This document shows positions 7,981-16,634 of a DNA stretch of 64,000 nucleotides, piece by piece. Position numbers and translations under genes: made by a program. The notes beneath the pieces are model-generated. The model was not told the origin of the DNA. It was given only the letters and a program-made list of their open reading frames with translations, and did no database searches. Numbering within the stretch: the first letter of the stretch is position 1; each line of letters starts with the position of its first letter. The stretch lies in assembly GCA_024690825.1 (NCBI GenBank), contig JAILOK010000074.1, positions 1 through 64,000 on the forward strand. Reading direction: 5' to 3'. Origin of the DNA: Lachnospiraceae bacterium. Its GTDB lineage: Bacteria; Bacillota; Clostridia; Lachnospirales; Lachnospiraceae.

Positions 7981-8002
7981 GATATGATACTCCATTTCTT
8001 TT

Positions 8003-8037
8003 TTGACAGTATACAACATTTCCTATATCATTGTTAA
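8003..8037. promoter_or_regulatory. Divergent overlapping promoters
   Basis: On the plus strand TTGACA (8003-8008) is followed by TATATC (8024-8029) or TATCAT (8026-8031), reading toward the diguanylate cyclase gene. On the minus strand TTAACA (8037 to 8032), an 18-base gap and TATACT (8013 to 8008) read toward the small membrane protein and GH13 genes. The boxes overlap, so the two transcripts may compete. Confidence 0.4.
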
Positions 8038-8069
8038 CACATGCGTTTTTTTTCAAAGGTTATTTTATC

Positions 8070-9620
8070 ATGAAAAAACAGAAAACCCTTTTAATAGGTT
8101 TTGCTGCGATGTTTCTGGTGTTTTCCGTGATCGTGCTTGTGATCTGCGGGATCAGCACCTACAATATCCAGACAAAGATACAGAGCAGGCATCTCATAAA
8201 CAGCATGACGGATGTCTCGGAGTATATCTGCCTGATGATGGAAGAGGACGGGGCTGAATTTGCCTTTTTCCAGGACTATTTCATTAAGCATCCCGATACC
8301 CTGCGCATTACCACGGATGTTTCCGACTGGGCCGATACGGAGGCGGAGTTTTTTGAGGCATTCCACAGGGAGTACCCCGGCAGGACTCTTGAAAGCGACA
8401 TGGATTACAGCGAGATGTCCGATGAGCTTCAGGCTCTGTGTGTCGTTTACAATTACAAATACTGGACGCACATGATGCTTGAGGCAGTGGATAAATATGG
8501 TCTGGAGTATGTTTACTATGTTACTCCGGCCGCTGAAAAGGACAGCATTTATTATATCATCGATCCGGGTCCCGAAACCTTTGAAGAGGACGGTAAAGAG
8601 TACCGCAAACTCGGTGTTGTCTATCCCGAGGATCCGGCAGAGCACAGGAATCTCTGGAAAACCTGGGAGACCGGAAATATCACGGATGGTTTTGATGAGT
8701 ATGACAATGAATACGGCCACACTTATGTTTTTTATTATCCTGTCGTAATAGACGGAGTAAAGCTTGGCATGGTGGGCTCCGAGATACAGGTGGATTCGTT
8801 TAATAAAGGCATTCTGGATAATACCTTAAGGCAGTTACTATTCATAGCTCTCATCCTCATAGCGGGAGAGGCTGTACTGATCTTTTTAGTCAATAAACGC
8901 TACATCAGCAGGGTGGTTCATCTGTCAGAGAATGTGAAGTCTTACGGGGAAAACAAGGATCCGGCTGTGGCAAAGACCATAGATGAAGACAACATAGGAA
9001 ATGATGAGATCAGTTTCCTGGCATCACAGACCTCATCTATGATCCGGGAGATCGACAGCTATATGACCTTTCTTCGAAGCACCACGATCGAGCTGTCACA
9101 GACCAAGGAAGAGGCGGCAAGGATGAACAAACTTGCCACCAAGGACGCACTGACAGGTATCAGGAACAAGACAGCCTACGACGAGGAGATAGGACATCTG
9201 AAGATGATGATGGACGGAGGCTTAAAGAAATTCGGCATCGCGATGGTCGACTTAAACTACCTTAAAAAGATCAACGATACCTACGGTCACGAGAAGGGCA
9301 ATATCTCCATCGTGACAGTCTGCAAGATAGTCTGTACCGTATTTGAACATTCACCGGTCTTCAGGATCGGAGGCGATGAATTTGTCATCATCCTGACCGG
9401 TTATGACTTTGAACATATCGAAGAACTGAACGAGCAGTTCATTAATACACTGAAAGAGGTTTCAAACGACAAAAACCTCGCACCGTGGGAAGCCGTATCG
9501 GCCGCGATCGGATACGCAAAATTCGATCCGGATATCGACAAAGATATTGAAAGCGTGTTCAAGAGGGCAGACGAGGCGATGTATGAGCAGAAGAAAAGCA
9601 TGCATGCCATGAGGGAGTGA
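8070..9620 (+). CDS. Membrane diguanylate cyclase (GGDEF)
   Basis: A 516-residue protein: N-terminal membrane helix (about 5-30), an extracellular sensor of about 220 residues, a second helix (about 260-285), a linker, and a GGDEF domain at the C-terminus with intact GGDEF at residues 434-438. It should make cyclic di-GMP in response to an outside cue. The RxxD product-inhibition site normally a few residues before GGDEF is not visible (EHSPVF is there instead), so feedback control may be lacking. The start is ATG 8070 with AAAGG upstream. A PilZ-containing synthase about 8 kb downstream is a plausible target of the product. Confidence 0.85.
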   Translation: MKKQKTLLIGFAAMFLVFSVIVLVICGISTYNIQTKIQSRHLINSMTDVSEYICLMMEEDGAEFAFFQDYFIKHPDTLRITTDVSDWADTEAEFFEAFHREYPGRTLESDMDYSEMSDELQALCVVYNYKYWTHMMLEAVDKYGLEYVYYVTPAAEKDSIYYIIDPGPETFEEDGKEYRKLGVVYPEDPAEHRNLWKTWETGNITDGFDEYDNEYGHTYVFYYPVVIDGVKLGMVGSEIQVDSFNKGILDNTLRQLLFIALILIAGEAVLIFLVNKRYISRVVHLSENVKSYGENKDPAVAKTIDEDNIGNDEISFLASQTSSMIREIDSYMTFLRSTTIELSQTKEEAARMNKLATKDALTGIRNKTAYDEEIGHLKMMMDGGLKKFGIAMVDLNYLKKINDTYGHEKGNISIVTVCKIVCTVFEHSPVFRIGGDEFVIILTGYDFEHIEELNEQFINTLKEVSNDKNLAPWEAVSAAIGYAKFDPDIDKDIESVFKRADEAMYEQKKSMHAMRE

Positions 9621-9674
9621 CCATTTAAGATACTTAAAGGTAAGGACAGTTACGGTAAAGGAACTTACGATACA

Positions 9675-11063
9675 ATGAACACGTTAAAACAAAGATTCAT
9701 CGGCGACAGGAACTTCTACAAGAAAGTCGCTGTCATAGCCCTGCCGATAATGCTGCAGAACGGCATTACGAATTTTGTCGGGCTTCTTGACAATATCATG
9801 GTGGGACGCATCGGCACCGAGCAGATGTCGGGTGTTTCCATAGTAAACCAGCTCTTATTCATACTTTTGCTGTGTCTTTTCGGGGCCGCATCCGGCGCCG
9901 GTGTTTTGGGTGCGCAGTTTTACGGCAAGGGAGATATGGAGGGCGTGAGGAGCGTATTCCGTTTCAAGCTCATCTTAAGCGCTGTCATGGTAATACTTGC
10001 GGTGGCGGCTCTTTGGATTTTGGCGGATCCGCTCATTTCTCTGTACCTTCACGAGGGATCGGCTTCGGGAGATCTTGAAGCGACCCTGGGGTACGGCCGT
10101 GATTATCTTAAGATCATGCTCATCGGACAGTTTCCTCTTGCGATAGAGATGTGTTATTCATCGACGCTCCGCGAATCGGGAGAGACCTCCGTTCCCATGA
10201 AGGCATCCGTGGCGGCACTCCTCATCAACCTGCTGCTCAACTACATCCTTATCTACGGAAAGTTCGGATTCCCGGTGCTTGGCGTGAAGGGAGCAGCCAT
10301 AGCAACCGTTACCTCGCGTATCGTCCAGACAGCCATAGTCATGCTGTGGTCTCATACGCATAATAAAAAAGCTCCGTATTTTGAAGGAGTATACCGGACT
10401 CTGCGTGTACCGAAGAAACTGGTGCGCCGCGTCATGATCCTGGCGTTTCCGATAATGCTCAATGAGACACTGTGGTCATCCGCGGTCGCAACCCAGACAG
10501 CCTTTTATTCCACCCGCGGACTTGCGGCCATTGCTGCGCTGAATATCAATTCCACGATAGCAAATGTCTTTAATATCGTCTTTCTGGCACTTGGTGATTC
10601 CGTTGCGATCATCGTCGGACAGATGCTCGGCGCGGGAAAGATCGAGGAAGGAAAGCAGACAGCCTACAGGATCATCTTTTCTTCCGTATGCGTCTGCCTT
10701 GTCACGGGAACCTTTCTGTTCTTTACGGCGCCCTTCTTCCCGCTTCTCTATAATACAAGCGATGAGGTGAGACAGATCGCATCCGCCATGATAAGGATCA
10801 ATGCATGCATGATGCCGCTGCAGGGCTTTCTGCATTCTTCATATTTTACTATCCGCTCCGGGGGAAAGACTTTTGTCACCTTCATCTTTGACAGCGGGTA
10901 TATGTGGGTGTTTGCGATACCGTTTGCCTTTGTGCTGACACATTTTACGACGCTTTCCATCATACCCGTCTTCCTGTTGTGTCAGGCATCCGACATCATG
11001 AAATGCCTCATGGGATTTATCATCATGAAACGCGGCTCCTGGGCACGGAACATCACACGATAA
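9675..11063 (+). CDS. MATE family efflux transporter
   Basis: A 462-residue membrane protein with twelve predicted helices and MATE features (VAVIALPIMLQNG and DNIMVGRIGTEQMSG in the first two helices, a matching IMILAFPIMLNE in the second half). It is distinct from the MATE gene at 1860. AAAGGA lies about 12 bases before ATG. It follows the diguanylate cyclase by 54 bases in the same direction and may share its transcript. The substrate is unknown; MATE exporters and related flippases can also move lipid-linked sugars, but nothing here proves that. Confidence 0.85.
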   Translation: MNTLKQRFIGDRNFYKKVAVIALPIMLQNGITNFVGLLDNIMVGRIGTEQMSGVSIVNQLLFILLLCLFGAASGAGVLGAQFYGKGDMEGVRSVFRFKLILSAVMVILAVAALWILADPLISLYLHEGSASGDLEATLGYGRDYLKIMLIGQFPLAIEMCYSSTLRESGETSVPMKASVAALLINLLLNYILIYGKFGFPVLGVKGAAIATVTSRIVQTAIVMLWSHTHNKKAPYFEGVYRTLRVPKKLVRRVMILAFPIMLNETLWSSAVATQTAFYSTRGLAAIAALNINSTIANVFNIVFLALGDSVAIIVGQMLGAGKIEEGKQTAYRIIFSSVCVCLVTGTFLFFTAPFFPLLYNTSDEVRQIASAMIRINACMMPLQGFLHSSYFTIRSGGKTFVTFIFDSGYMWVFAIPFAFVLTHFTTLSIIPVFLLCQASDIMKCLMGFIIMKRGSWARNITR

Positions 11064-11095
11064 TACCAACCTTTTTTGTTTTCTAAACGCAGACA

Positions 11096-11124
11096 TTGCC
11101 CCGATCAGACATAAATGGTATAGT
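11096..11124 (+). promoter_or_regulatory. Promoter for the kinase/polysaccharide gene set
   Basis: TTGCCC (11096-11101), a 17-base spacer and TATAGT (11119-11124). A second possible -10, TAGAAT, lies at 11125-11130. The ribosome site GGGGGGAG is at 11146-11152. This would drive the genes from 11160 to at least 20439, which overlap or nearly touch. Confidence 0.4.
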
Positions 11125-11159
11125 TAGAATGATGTCACAGATGCCGGGGGGAGTACGTG

Positions 11160-13478
11160 ATGGATAATCTGATAAGAGAGGGCGTTTACGGTTATATATT
11201 ATCGATACGCGGAGAGCTCGGCTGTCTGTGTGTCGTCAGCTATATCGCATGGACTTACTTCAAGGTGAAGCGTCAGAACACGGTGGCACACAGACTGTTT
11301 TCCGCCCTGCTCATTGTGACCCTCGTAAATTTCGTCTTTGACATGGTGACGGTATATACGGTCAATCACGGAGATACGCTTCCCGTGATCGTAAACCGCG
11401 GTGCGCATGTCATCTTTGTTTCAACACTCACTATCATCCTGTTTGTGATCTATATGTACATATGTGTCCTTGCATATAAGGATTTCCGCTTCAGGTGGTA
11501 CTGGCTGATACCGCTCATCGCTTCGGTACTGGCTGTAACCTTCCTTCCCTTCAGTTATGAGGAATCCCACTACGGCGACTATTCTTCGGGCCCCTTTCTG
11601 ACGGTGGCCTTTGTGTGTTCCTATACATATTTCTTTCTTGGCGCGGTCATACTTTTCAAAAACCGAAAGAAACTTGAAAAGAAAGCTCTGCAGGCCATCT
11701 CGCTGTCGCTTGCGGCCATGCTGAGTTTTACCGTGATCCAGGGGATATTTCCCGAACTGCTCTTTACAAGCATTGCCATCACGATCTTCAATGTGGCATT
11801 TTTCTATACGGTCGAAAGTCCGGATGCCCTTATGATAGAGATGCTCAAAGAAGAAAGGGAGAAAGCGGAAAGCGCAAATAAGGCAAAGTCAGTCTTTCTT
11901 GCACAGATGTCCCATGAGATACGTACCCCGATAAATGCGGTCCTTGGCATGAACGAGATGATCTTAAGAAAATCCGACGGGGAAGTGCGGGAGTATGCCC
12001 TCAATATCAACGATGCCGGAAAGACTCTGCTTTCCCTGATAAACAGCATCCTGGATTTTTCAAAGATCGAAGACGGAAAGATGGAGCTGCTTCATGTTGA
12101 ATATGATACATCCTCCGTGATCCACAATCTGGTACAGTCCATTTCCGGAAGGGCTGCGGCAAAAGGGCTGGATCTTGTGCTTGATATCGATCCCAAACTG
12201 CCCGCCCGCCTCGTGGGTGATGATGTCCGTATTACCCAGGTGATCATGAACCTCCTGACAAATGCCGTGAAATATACGGAGCGTGGAAGCGTAACACTGA
12301 CGATGCGCATCGAGCAGAAGCAGGAGGGGAATATCATGATGTATGTCGGCGTGAAGGATACCGGCATAGGCATCAAAGAGGAGGATATCGATAAGCTGGC
12401 TTTATCCTTCGAGCGTCTTGAACTTGAAAGAAACAGGAATATAGAGGGCACGGGACTTGGCATAGCGATCGTATCAAGGCTTCTTGCCATGATGAACAGC
12501 AAACTTGCGATAAAGAGCACTTACGGGGAGGGATCGGAATTTTCATTCCTCGTATCGCAGGATGTTGCTGATCCTTCGCCTGTGGGAGATATTAATAAAA
12601 GACTTGAGGAAAGCCGCAAAAAGATCACCGTCACGGTATCTTTTCAGGCTCCGGATGCAAAGGTGCTGGTGGTCGATGACAACTTCATGAACCTGAAGGT
12701 GGCAAAAAATCTTCTGGGTCTTTACAGGATAGAGCCGGATGCCGCATCTTCCGGAAAGGAAGCCATCGAGCTTATGAGAAACAAGACCTATCATGTCGTA
12801 TGCATGGATCATATGATGCCGGAGATGGACGGTATCGAGACCTTAAGAAAACTTAAGGAGGAGAACCTGATCCCGGAAGAGACAGTTGTGATCATGATGA
12901 CCGCAAATGCTGTGGTGGGTGCAAAAGAATCCTACTTAAGCGAAGGTTTTGCCGACTATATCTCAAAGCCCATAGAACTTGAAAAGATGGAAGAAAAACT
13001 TGAAAAATATCTGCCCGGAGATCTGAAGAAGTATCCGGACGGATCCCCGGGTGAAGACGAAATCATGGAGTTTCACCCTGACAAAGAGACGAAGGAAAAC
13101 ACAGGGAATCATGATGCCGGTTTCATAGACAGGCTTAAGGATAAGGGCTTTGACACGGACGCAGCTCTGAATTACTGCATGGGAGATGAAGGATTCCTTG
13201 CGGAGATGCTCTCCGAGTTTAGAAATTCGTCAAAAGAGAAGATGTCGGAGCTTGATGACTTCCTTGAAAAAGGACTGATACATGATTACGGGACAGCAGT
13301 CCACGCCCTGAAAAGTACCTCGAAAACCATTGGCGCAAACAGACTTTCAGATCTTGCAAGAGAGCTTGAATTTGCCGCAAATGAAGGAAATGAGGATCTG
13401 ATAAGGGAAAAACATACGGAACTTATGAGACTTTTTGCAAAAACAGCGGAGGATGCTGGGGGAGACCAACTTGCTTGA
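11160..13478 (+). CDS. Hybrid histidine kinase with receiver and HPt domains
   Basis: A 772-residue membrane sensor. Residues 1 to about 220 form seven hydrophobic helices. Then come a HisKA domain (phospho-His at 252 in SHEIRTP), a HATPase domain with an N-box (NLLTNAVKY) and GTGLG, a receiver domain with acceptor Asp550 (CMDHMMPEMDG), and a C-terminal HPt helix bundle with His715 (HALKSTSKTIGA). All parts of a phosphorelay are in one chain, so the output is probably an unlinked regulator or direct control of partners. I take ATG 11160 over GTG 11157; GGGGGGAG is seven bases upstream. Its end overlaps the next gene, suggesting coupling with polysaccharide synthesis. Confidence 0.85.
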   Translation: MDNLIREGVYGYILSIRGELGCLCVVSYIAWTYFKVKRQNTVAHRLFSALLIVTLVNFVFDMVTVYTVNHGDTLPVIVNRGAHVIFVSTLTIILFVIYMYICVLAYKDFRFRWYWLIPLIASVLAVTFLPFSYEESHYGDYSSGPFLTVAFVCSYTYFFLGAVILFKNRKKLEKKALQAISLSLAAMLSFTVIQGIFPELLFTSIAITIFNVAFFYTVESPDALMIEMLKEEREKAESANKAKSVFLAQMSHEIRTPINAVLGMNEMILRKSDGEVREYALNINDAGKTLLSLINSILDFSKIEDGKMELLHVEYDTSSVIHNLVQSISGRAAAKGLDLVLDIDPKLPARLVGDDVRITQVIMNLLTNAVKYTERGSVTLTMRIEQKQEGNIMMYVGVKDTGIGIKEEDIDKLALSFERLELERNRNIEGTGLGIAIVSRLLAMMNSKLAIKSTYGEGSEFSFLVSQDVADPSPVGDINKRLEESRKKITVTVSFQAPDAKVLVVDDNFMNLKVAKNLLGLYRIEPDAASSGKEAIELMRNKTYHVVCMDHMMPEMDGIETLRKLKEENLIPEETVVIMMTANAVVGAKESYLSEGFADYISKPIELEKMEEKLEKYLPGDLKKYPDGSPGEDEIMEFHPDKETKENTGNHDAGFIDRLKDKGFDTDAALNYCMGDEGFLAEMLSEFRNSSKEKMSELDDFLEKGLIHDYGTAVHALKSTSKTIGANRLSDLARELEFAANEGNEDLIREKHTELMRLFAKTAEDAGGDQLA

Positions 13479-16400
13479 GAGACTGAGACGAAAATGGTAC
13501 ATCATACTGCTGGGACTTATTATCATTCTGGGAGTAGTTTCAGGTCTGATATATCTGCTCCTCGGAAGATGGGTTAAAAATTCCGACATCACTCTGGATG
13601 TCGACAGATCCGTTACCTACAGATCGTCCGATGATGTGGCAAAGGCCAGGGTTGATTATGAAAGCGCGGGTCTTGCAAAGATCATAACAGACAAAGACGA
13701 TGCTCCGAAAAAAAGGGCAGCCATCGTCTTTGACAATCTATCAGAAACATCCACGAATGAAAAAGTATTAAAAGTCATAAAAGATCACAGGATCAAGGCG
13801 GCTTTCAGTGTGCCCGGGATCAAGGCGGCCGAAAACGATGAGTTTCTGGGACATCTTCCGGCCCTTGGGATCACCGTGGCGGGAAGCACCTTAAGTGAGG
13901 ATGATGAGACCTCCAAGGGGAGTCCGTCCGATCTCATCGAAAGCCTCGTCATGACAAAAAATATCATAGAAGGTCTGGTGGATAAGGAAGTAGACACAGT
14001 GTTTCTTTCGGGAACACCCTGCTCGAGGAACATATTAAAGACTGTCGATGCCTGCGGATACAGCAAAGTGATCGAACCCTCAAACGAGAATCTGATCGAC
14101 GAAAAAACCTTTGAGTCAAAAAAGGAAGTAAGGGAATATGTCTCAAAGCTTACAGGTGACACGATCATAATGGTGGAGCTTGAGGGCCCGGCCGATGTGA
14201 TAAAGGACGAGACAGCCGTCTATCCCGACAAGCCGGCCATTGACAAAAAATCCGATACAGGCGCTCAAAGCAGCAAAGAAGAGGAGGAACCTCTTACGAT
14301 AGACGAGATCCTTGAAATGCTCATTGTGACCTTGGAAGAAAAAGATGTCACGATATGCGGGATCGAGGATCTTGAAGTGACTGACTTTGAAGAAACATTG
14401 AAGGATCATGACATAGAGGGAGTCGAAAAAGGCGCGGTAATAAGGAATGTCATCACGGACAGGAAGGAAGCGGGTCTTGCCATATACGGCCTGCCTTCAA
14501 ATCTGGATGATGTAATAAAAACCCTGGATGCCGGAGGATGCAGGGCAGCCTTTTTTGTGACCGGAAAAAGCGCGGAAAGCGAACCGGAAAAGATCCGTAT
14601 AATAAGAAATTCCGGGAATGCTGTGGGCAACGCGGGATATGAGGGAGGCTCTCTTAAAAACAAGGATGCAGGATACTGCTACGAAGAGATATGCAAAGGA
14701 GCCGATGCTCTTATGGATCTTGAGGGAAGCGAAAATATATGTTATGCCCCTTTAGTTGACATAAAGTACGAAAAAGATCTGACCTCCGATGATCTTTTCG
14801 GCAGCTGGATGGACGGTATCAGAACGGCAGCGGCTGCGAACGGGTCAAAGGTTATCTATCCGGTAAAGCGTGACGGGATTGAAAACGGAGACATAGTCAC
14901 CGTCATGTGCAGGGATGATGAGGTTGACATAAATGAACTTGAAAACCTGATAAAGGAAGCGCGGAAACAGAAAATGAAGCTTGTGACCGTTGATGCGCTG
15001 ATAGCATCCTCCGGAAAGATGCCCGCATACAGCGTGGATGAGATCAGAAAACTCCGACAGGAAAATGCCGGAAATACGGCATCTTTGATAAGCACGGTCC
15101 CGACGACCGCGCGTGCTTTGGCCCTGGCATTTTACGGAGCATGCGATGAGGATGCGGTTAAAAGCATATATTCCAAGCTGAAAAAAAGGAATGCAGGATC
15201 GACATATTATGTAACCTATGATGACATGACCAAAAATCCCGCAATGGTGGAGCAGATCCTCCTTTCGGGCGGGGAAATAGGGATAGCATACAGGGAGAAC
15301 GGTTCGTATCCCCAGTCTTTTGAATCTGTGCTGCGGTATATCAACAGCTGCAGGAAATATCTGAAATGGCGTTTCAATGTGCAGACGGATCTTCTGATGA
15401 TGCCTTCGGGAAAAGCCGAAAACGAGACAAAAGAGGCGGTTTCGGCGCTGGGCATGACGCTTACGGGTTTTGCTTTTAATTTTTCAAGCACAAAGCCTCT
15501 TGAAATGGAAAAAAAAGATGAAAAGGAGGCCTCAAAAAGGTACGAGAATACGAGGGTTACCATGGGTTCCGTGATGCTGTTCAGACCGGATCTTTACGAA
15601 ATGTCAAAGATGGATCCGAAGCCCGCATCCGGAAGATTCGTGGAGGAGATATTAAAACAGCAGATCGATACGATCTCTTATTATGCGGAAGGTTCAAAGG
15701 AGCCTGAGCCGGGCTCGGAATACAGGATCCTTTCCGTAAAACAGATGCTTGAAACACCTGAAAGATATGAACTGCCGGATAATACGCAGGATGTCATATC
15801 CCTCGCAAACAGCTGCATCACGGATCTTCCTGCGGAAGAAGAAAAGATTGATTACATAGCTGCGCGCTACATAGGAAATCCTTCCGTGGTCACGACGGGA
15901 GACCTTCCGGGCTTTACGCCGGCAGAAGTGAAAAAGCTTGACAAAAAAGGTCTTATCGATACGGAGGGAGACCCCGTGATCTTCCTGACCTTTGACGACT
16001 GGGGAACGGACAGGTCGGTGAACCGGCTTTTATATGTGCTGAAAAAGCACGGAGTGAAGGCAACATTTTTTGTGAAGACCTCAGCGGTGGACAGGAATGT
16101 GAACCTTCTTCGCAGCATCGCACTTGACGGTCACCAGATCTCCTCGCATACAAAGGAACACTTAAGTCTGGCAAAGCTTCCGCAAAAGAAATCGGTTAAT
16201 TACAGGCAGCTGTCACCTGCAGAAATACAGGTTTTGCGGCTTGATCTGGTAAAGAGCTACGAGACGCTCAATAAATATGCGGGCGATATTGAGGTGAACG
16301 GCAAAAAGTCAGTCGCGCCTTATTTCAGGCCTCCCACGCTTTCGGTCGGAAAGAGCGGTCTTGAAACGGTGTTTGATGTGGGCTTCCTTTACTCGATCTC

Positions 16401-16632
16401 GGGCAGTTTTTCATCACGCGATTATGAGGCTGAATCCGTTGACATGCTCACGGAAAAATTCAGAAACGGATTTGTGGTCTGGGACAGAAGAGAGAGTGTG
16501 AGAGCCGGCAGCGTTATCGTAATGCATATGACAGAGAATGCGGCGTATACGGCCAGAGCTTTGGATATAATGATACCGGAGTGGAAGGAACAGGGCTTTG
16601 AGTTTGCAAGGATTGATGAGTATCTGAAATAA
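13471..16632 (+). CDS. Membrane protein with four NodB-like deacetylase modules
   Basis: About 1053 residues: one N-terminal membrane helix, then four consecutive segments that look like NodB polysaccharide-deacetylase folds, beginning near residues 80, 331, 545 and 835. The first three have the fold pattern (strand, helix, an AAF or TYY strand) but lack metal and catalytic residues. The fourth keeps TFDDW (840-844), HTKEH with H893 and H897, FRPPT and a late VMHM, so it may be active on N-acetylated glycan. I prefer TTG 13471, six bases after GGGGGAG; ATG 13453 has GGAGG directly against it. It overlaps the kinase gene by eight bases and abuts the synthase gene. Confidence 0.75.
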   Translation: MLERLRRKWYIILLGLIIILGVVSGLIYLLLGRWVKNSDITLDVDRSVTYRSSDDVAKARVDYESAGLAKIITDKDDAPKKRAAIVFDNLSETSTNEKVLKVIKDHRIKAAFSVPGIKAAENDEFLGHLPALGITVAGSTLSEDDETSKGSPSDLIESLVMTKNIIEGLVDKEVDTVFLSGTPCSRNILKTVDACGYSKVIEPSNENLIDEKTFESKKEVREYVSKLTGDTIIMVELEGPADVIKDETAVYPDKPAIDKKSDTGAQSSKEEEEPLTIDEILEMLIVTLEEKDVTICGIEDLEVTDFEETLKDHDIEGVEKGAVIRNVITDRKEAGLAIYGLPSNLDDVIKTLDAGGCRAAFFVTGKSAESEPEKIRIIRNSGNAVGNAGYEGGSLKNKDAGYCYEEICKGADALMDLEGSENICYAPLVDIKYEKDLTSDDLFGSWMDGIRTAAAANGSKVIYPVKRDGIENGDIVTVMCRDDEVDINELENLIKEARKQKMKLVTVDALIASSGKMPAYSVDEIRKLRQENAGNTASLISTVPTTARALALAFYGACDEDAVKSIYSKLKKRNAGSTYYVTYDDMTKNPAMVEQILLSGGEIGIAYRENGSYPQSFESVLRYINSCRKYLKWRFNVQTDLLMMPSGKAENETKEAVSALGMTLTGFAFNFSSTKPLEMEKKDEKEASKRYENTRVTMGSVMLFRPDLYEMSKMDPKPASGRFVEEILKQQIDTISYYAEGSKEPEPGSEYRILSVKQMLETPERYELPDNTQDVISLANSCITDLPAEEEKIDYIAARYIGNPSVVTTGDLPGFTPAEVKKLDKKGLIDTEGDPVIFLTFDDWGTDRSVNRLLYVLKKHGVKATFFVKTSAVDRNVNLLRSIALDGHQISSHTKEHLSLAKLPQKKSVNYRQLSPAEIQVLRLDLVKSYETLNKYAGDIEVNGKKSVAPYFRPPTLSVGKSGLETVFDVGFLYSISGSFSSRDYEAESVDMLTEKFRNGFVVWDRRESVRAGSVIVMHMTENAAYTARALDIMIPEWKEQGFEFARIDEYLK

Positions 16633-16634
16633 CC

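Noticed and set aside
9401-9610. Minus-strand Ser-rich frame inside the GGDEF domain
   Set aside because: Shadow of the GGDEF coding strand.
13435-13470. Upstream TTG and ATG starts for the four-module NodB gene
   Set aside because: TTG 13435 has no ribosome site and ATG 13453 has GGAGG touching it; TTG 13471 has GGGGGAG at a normal distance. The call remains open to revision.
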